Part shown: in pieces, positions 38,031-42,838 of the stretch
Numbering within the stretch: the first letter of the stretch is position 1
Layout of the letters: each line of letters opens with the position of its first letter
DNA from: Treponema sp.
GTDB lineage: Bacteria; Spirochaetota; Spirochaetia; Treponematales; Breznakiellaceae
Direction of reading: 5' to 3'
Length of the DNA: 42,838 nucleotides
Assembly (NCBI GenBank): GCA_031279205.1
Contig: JAITIX010000136.1
Coordinates: 1-42,838 of the forward strand
Notes under the pieces: generated by a model
The model's input: the letters and a program-made list of their open reading frames with translations, nothing else
Told to the model about the DNA's origin: nothing
Database searches by the model: none
Position numbers and translations under genes: made by a program

Positions 38031-38639
38031 CGTGTGTACTTCCACAAGAAGATATTAAGGTAAGATGTATGGTATTGCTGGTGATACTCTGATGTGGAGG
38101 CAGACGCTGGTGTCAGAGTCGTGAGTGTAGCTAGACCCCTAAAGGGCTGACAGTCCCATTGACTCCCAACGCGATGAGTTCGTCGGTTACTTCGGCATTT
38201 TCAAAATGCCTTGGCGTGGAATGTGTCTGGGGTGGATTCCGGTACCGGGAACCGCATACGCCACGTCTGTCCGCACCGCAGCCTGCAATGACAAAAAAGA
38301 CGGAAATGCTGTTTAACGGCATCCACTGCCGGTTCCTGCTCTGTGGATAATGGCGTTGAATTGCTGACTACGAAGGTCTGGAGCGGTCATGCCGGTTTGA
38401 GAGAAAACGCTTTGCCTTGTTCTTCGCTCACCCGTATCGAGCAAGCGGGGACCAACGAAAACGCCAATAGCATGGTCTGCCGGTTCTTCCTCAAGGGTGC
38501 CGACGTCTGATTCCAATGAACAAGAGCGCCGCAACGCAAGGTTGGAAGAACCGAACATACCGGGTGGTTCTTTCGCCGACAAAGTCTTCCCCGGCTTACC
38601 ACCTCCTTGCTAATCTGTCATGCTCGGTCTGAGCTTCGC

Positions 38640-41075
38640 CTACATCATTTGTCCTATCTCGTCGGGGATTTCTAAACTGTTGGTAATTTCTTCAAGCTGA
38701 AGAGGCTCAAGTATCTCAATATGGTACTCGCCGTCGCGGAAGTCGGCCTGCGCCGCGCCGCCTTCCGCGAGACGGCCAAACAAAACCTCGTCGACAAAGA
38801 AGGTTTTTATCTTTTCTTCTATAACACGGCCTACATTACGCGCCCCGAACTCGCGACTGTAGCCATCGTTAACGAGCTGTTCCACGCAGACGTCGGTAAT
38901 TTCCAGGGACACGTTTTTCTCAGTAAGCTGGTTCTTAAACAGATCGAGTTCCTTGCGGACGATGGAGTCCATGATCTCCTTAGACAAATGGCCAAAGCGC
39001 ACCACTGCGTCCAGACGATTGCGGAACTCCGGCGTAAAGATTTTCTCCACAGCACTGTCCACGACTGATTCGTCGATGTTGCGCTCGCCAAAGCCGATGA
39101 GACTCTTGCCAATGTCCCGCGCTCCGGCATTACTCGTCATAATGAATACCACGTTACGGAAGTCTGACTTCCTCCCGTTGTTGTCGGTGAGGGTGGCGTA
39201 GTCCATGATTTGCAGGAGTATGTTGTAGATGTCAGGATGCGCCTTCTCGATTTCGTCAAGCAAAACCACACTGTGCGGCTGTTTGCGGATTGCGTCGGTG
39301 AGCAGTCCGCCTTCCTCATAACCCACATACCCAGGCGGCGAACCAATGAGGCGCGACACGGTGTGCTTTTCCTGATACTCACTCATATCAAAACGGTGCA
39401 TGGAAACGCCCATGATGTCGGCCAGACTGCGGGCAAGCTCGGTTTTGCCTACGCCGGTGGGACCAACAAAGAGGAAGTTCGCTATGGGCTTGCCTTCGGC
39501 GCGGAAACCTGCGCGTGAGCGCTTCACAGCCTTAACCACCGCGGTCAGCGCCTCGTCCTGGCCGAAGATACGCGCCCGCAGTTTGTTTTCAAGGGTGCGC
39601 AGCCTGTCCTTTTCGCTCTCGCCAACCGAGCGTTCAGGAATACGCGCGATACGGGAAACTACTGATTCAACCAAAGATAGGTCAATAGTGATGCGTGCCG
39701 CATGTTCCGGTGTTTTCTGTGGCGGAAGCCCCCGCGCCATGCGGATAAACGCCTCCTCATTGAAGACCTCTTTCCCTGTCTCCACGTCCTGACCATCGAG
39801 GCTCTGTTCGCACTTAAACGCCTCGATACGGGCAAAAGCGCCAGCCTCGTCAATCACATCAATGGCTTTGTCCGGCAAACGCCGTTCAGTGATGTACTGG
39901 GCGGCGAGCCTCACCGCGCCTTCAATGGACTCGTCAGTGTAGCACACATTGTGGAATTCCTCGTATTTAGACCTGAGTCCCTTGAGAATGGCAATAGCAT
40001 CAGTCTCACTCGGCTCATTAACGTCGATTTTCTGAAAACGGCGGGACAGCGCCCGATCTTTGTCAAAGTATTTACTGTATTCCTCGTGGGTAGTTGAACC
40101 AATACAGCGTATCTTGCCGGAAGTCAGCACAGGTTTAAGGAGATTCGAGGCGTCAAGCGCCCCGCCCGATACTGCCCCCGCGCCAACAAGCGTATGAATC
40201 TCATCAATGAAAAGAATAGCCCGCTCTTTTTTGAGCATCTCATCAATAACCCGTTTCACCCGCTCCTCAAAATCGCCCCGATACTTGGTTCCAGCCACCA
40301 AAGCCCCTATATCAAGGGAAAATATAGAAACATCCTTGAGTGTAGGCGGCACGTTTCCAGCCACAATACGCTGGGCAAGCCCCTCGGTGATGGCGGTCTT
40401 GCCCACGCCAGAATCGCCCACATGCACCGGATTGTTTTTCAGTCTGCGGCAAAGTACCTGCACAGTTCGGTCAAGCTCAGCCTCGCGGCCTATCATCGGC
40501 TCCAGCTTGTGTTCCCGCGCCAGAGCAGTCAGCTCGGTCGCGTAGCGATCCAAAGCACCTTTCTTTCCACTCTTAACTTTATGCACCCCTTCCATACCCT
40601 CTTCTTCCCCATTCTCCCGGCCCATTTCATAGTCAGAGCGTGGGAAGAACCCGCCATCAGTGCCGTGGGAAAGCACCTTAACCAGGTCAAAACGCTTAAC
40701 ACCCATCTTCCGCAGGTAGTAAGAGCAATAGTTCCGTTCTTCATCGTAGATGGACACCAGTATATCGGCGATATCTAGAGTCTGCTTCTGGGAAGAACGA
40801 CTCTGAATCACAGCCCGCTCGATCACGCTCTGGAAACCCACAGTCTGAGTTGGCTCTATGTCCTCCATCATTGGAACCTTTTGATCAAAGTAGTTTTCTA
40901 TACCATGTTTAAGCTGATCCAGATTAACACCGCAGGCGGAAAGAATATCCTGCACCTCATCAAAGGCTAGGGCGGCGTATAGTATATGTTCCGGCGTCAG
41001 GTACTCATGGTTCCGTATCCGCGCCTCGGTATAAGCGGCGTTTATAATGGCCTGCAAACGGCCGTTAACTTTCAT
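38640..41075 (-). CDS. clpA: ATP-dependent Clp protease ATP-binding subunit ClpA
   Basis: Clp N domain, GDSGVGKTAITEGLAQ, FLFVGPTGVGKTELARSLA; next to clpS. Confidence 0.95.
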   Translation of the reverse strand: MKVNGRLQAIINAAYTEARIRNHEYLTPEHILYAALAFDEVQDILSACGVNLDQLKHGIENYFDQKVPMMEDIEPTQTVGFQSVIERAVIQSRSSQKQTLDIADILVSIYDEERNYCSYYLRKMGVKRFDLVKVLSHGTDGGFFPRSDYEMGRENGEEEGMEGVHKVKSGKKGALDRYATELTALAREHKLEPMIGREAELDRTVQVLCRRLKNNPVHVGDSGVGKTAITEGLAQRIVAGNVPPTLKDVSIFSLDIGALVAGTKYRGDFEERVKRVIDEMLKKERAILFIDEIHTLVGAGAVSGGALDASNLLKPVLTSGKIRCIGSTTHEEYSKYFDKDRALSRRFQKIDVNEPSETDAIAILKGLRSKYEEFHNVCYTDESIEGAVRLAAQYITERRLPDKAIDVIDEAGAFARIEAFKCEQSLDGQDVETGKEVFNEEAFIRMARGLPPQKTPEHAARITIDLSLVESVVSRIARIPERSVGESEKDRLRTLENKLRARIFGQDEALTAVVKAVKRSRAGFRAEGKPIANFLFVGPTGVGKTELARSLADIMGVSMHRFDMSEYQEKHTVSRLIGSPPGYVGYEEGGLLTDAIRKQPHSVVLLDEIEKAHPDIYNILLQIMDYATLTDNNGRKSDFRNVVFIMTSNAGARDIGKSLIGFGERNIDESVVDSAVEKIFTPEFRNRLDAVVRFGHLSKEIMDSIVRKELDLFKNQLTEKNVSLEITDVCVEQLVNDGYSREFGARNVGRVIEEKIKTFFVDEVLFGRLAEGGAAQADFRDGEYHIEILEPLQLEEITNSLEIPDEIGQMM

Positions 41076-41161
41076 CTTTACTACTCCTTCAAGTTCAAAA
41101 ATTTATGTAATTATACTACAATATTGCATACTTTTATAGACAAGCTCTGGAGAGGCCCCTT

Positions 41162-41467
41162 CTATACTGGCTCCACAATGCAGCGCAGAGGAAACTCCTG
41201 TGCCTGCGCAAGGTTGTGTACTTGTTCAGCCTTAGTCTGGGCTATGTCCCACGGGTATTGCCCCACGATACCCCTTCCTTTGTGGTGTACGTCCAGCATG
41301 ATGCGACGCGCATCTTTCTCTCTCTTGTGAAAGACACTTATAAGAATGTCTATCACAAAGTCCATAGTGGTAAAATGATCGTTGAGGAGTATCACCCGGA
41401 ATTCCTCCGGCTCCTTGAGTTTCTCCAATTTTCTTGTAGCAAATCGGAGTCCATTCTGTACTGCCAT
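41162..41467 (-). CDS. clpS: ClpS adaptor
   Basis: EEFRVILLNDHFTTMDFVIDILISVFHK...MLDVHHKGRGIVG. Confidence 0.92.
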   Translation of the reverse strand: MAVQNGLRFATRKLEKLKEPEEFRVILLNDHFTTMDFVIDILISVFHKREKDARRIMLDVHHKGRGIVGQYPWDIAQTKAEQVHNLAQAQEFPLRCIVEPV

Positions 41468-41554
41468 AAAAGAAGAATATACCAATAACGATGAGACCGC
41501 AATTCCCACGCAGGCTATGGTTACTTCTTTCGCTTTCTTTTAAGATTAACAACC

Positions 41555-42706
41555 ATGAACATTGAATATGTCAAAGCAAGCATTGACGACTGCGACGAAG
41601 TCATCGACTTGGCTAATTACGTTTTTAGCGCCGCTCACGGACCCACAGACTTCCCCACGCTGTTACCCAAGCTCTACAGTCGGGAATACTTTATGGACAG
41701 CATCCACTACATTGCAAAAGAGGATAGCAGGATTAAGGCCGTCGTTGGCGCGTACCCTCTGGAAATGAAGGTTATGGCAGAGACCCTGCCAGGACGGGGC
41801 ATCGGCATGGTTTCGGTACATCCCTACGCTCGTTCCCGCGGCTATATGAAGACCTTGATGAACATAGCTCTGGAGGATATGCGGCACGACGGCGTGGTTT
41901 TCAGTTGTCTCGCAGGGCAGCGCCAGCGCTACGAGTATTTTGGTTACACGCCCCTTGGCACTCTTCTGACTTTTGACTGTAACAAGCGCAACACCCGCCA
42001 TACTTTGGGACCAGACTTTGTTTCCAGCCTGAGCCTGAAGCGTCTTACGGAAAAGGATGACGCGCTGCTGGACGCTATCCACCAAATGCATGGAGCTAAA
42101 CCCTGCCGCGCCACACGACAACGCGACCGACTCTTCGCCCTGCTCAGTTCATGGCGCGCCAATGTGTACGCTATCAGCGGAAGCGCATTTCTGGGCTATC
42201 TGATACAGCGGGGGAATGATATAACCGAGCTTAACCTGAGCGAGTCAGAACGGTACCCAGAAGTCATCAAGCTGCTGCTCGACACTCTTGGAGAGGAGAG
42301 CGTTACGGTACGCGCCAGACCAGAAGAACAGCGGAAAATCGCCGTCCTATCTGGCTTTGCTGAATCCTGCAAGCTCCGTTCCGCCTATAGTTTTGCTTTT
42401 TTTGACTTTTACCGGACGCTCAAGGCTTTTGTTAAACTTACCTGCGCGACGCGGCGCGTCTCCGATGGCTCGGTAATCATAAAAATTGGCGATGATGTGC
42501 CCTTTACGCTCACAGTGTCGGGCGGAACCCCGTCGTTCACCCCGGCCACAGGCCACGCTGACATAAGTCTGCCATCAATGGCGGAGGCGGCGCGTTTCTT
42601 CTTTTCATGGATAACGCCCTTTGCGGACGAACAGACGAAGGCTTTGCTTTTTTTACAAAGCCTTCTGCCGCTGCCCCTGAGCTGGGAATCAGCCGACGAA
42701 GTATAA
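41555..42706 (+). CDS. GNAT-family N-acetyltransferase (Eis-like architecture)
   Basis: GIGMVSVHPYARSRGYMKTLMNIALEDMRHDGVVFSCLAGQRQRYEYFGY. Confidence 0.85.
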   Translation: MNIEYVKASIDDCDEVIDLANYVFSAAHGPTDFPTLLPKLYSREYFMDSIHYIAKEDSRIKAVVGAYPLEMKVMAETLPGRGIGMVSVHPYARSRGYMKTLMNIALEDMRHDGVVFSCLAGQRQRYEYFGYTPLGTLLTFDCNKRNTRHTLGPDFVSSLSLKRLTEKDDALLDAIHQMHGAKPCRATRQRDRLFALLSSWRANVYAISGSAFLGYLIQRGNDITELNLSESERYPEVIKLLLDTLGEESVTVRARPEEQRKIAVLSGFAESCKLRSAYSFAFFDFYRTLKAFVKLTCATRRVSDGSVIIKIGDDVPFTLTVSGGTPSFTPATGHADISLPSMAEAARFFFSWITPFADEQTKALLFLQSLLPLPLSWESADEV

Positions 42707-42719
42707 CCCGCAAGACTAA

Positions 42720-42838
42720 ATCTCACTGAGTTTTATTATAAACGCAGTGTGTTTCACCAACATCTCACTGAGTTTTATTATAAACGCAGTGTGTTTCACC
42801 AACATCTCACTGAGTTTTATTATAAACGCAGTGTGTTT
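42720..42838. repeat. 42-bp tandem array, third copy truncated by window edge
   Basis: atctcactgagttttattataaacgcagtgtgtttcaccaac at 42720, 42762, 42804. Confidence 0.95.

Noticed and set aside
42720-42838. CRISPR repeat-spacer array at the right edge
   Set aside because: The 42-bp copies are identical and contiguous, with no variable spacers.

Overview
The window looks like spirochete (Treponema-like) chromosome; this is inferred from gene content, not from a search. Housekeeping blocks include rfbACDB (dTDP-rhamnose), flgF/flgG/flgJ-type rod genes, trxB-ptsH-hprK, hsp20, galE, ddl, rluA, valS, corA, an ABC-F ATPase and clpA/clpS. Two things stand out. (1) A cobalamin riboswitch with its own intrinsic terminator (minus strand, about 31134-31356) was not given in the ORF track. 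It precedes a co-directional run: lipoprotein, BtuB-like TonB-dependent receptor, second lipoprotein, ExbB, ExbD, ExbD, an orphan JetD-like (DUF2220/toprim-type) protein, RluA and Ddl. (2) The window carries several families of short palindromic repeats: a 100-bp tandem repeat beside a REP-type (Y1) transposase remnant, a 21-bp array, a roughly 21-copy 23-bp array with two alternating variants, and a 42-bp array running off the right edge. Each array starts within a few to about 45 bp of a stop codon. There is also a dispersed GTGTCWGACAC palindrome, related copies of which lie in frame inside several genes (capA-like, GH3, ddl). A solute-binding protein pseudogene and an incomplete opp cluster mark a decaying stretch at about 11.4-13.4 kb.
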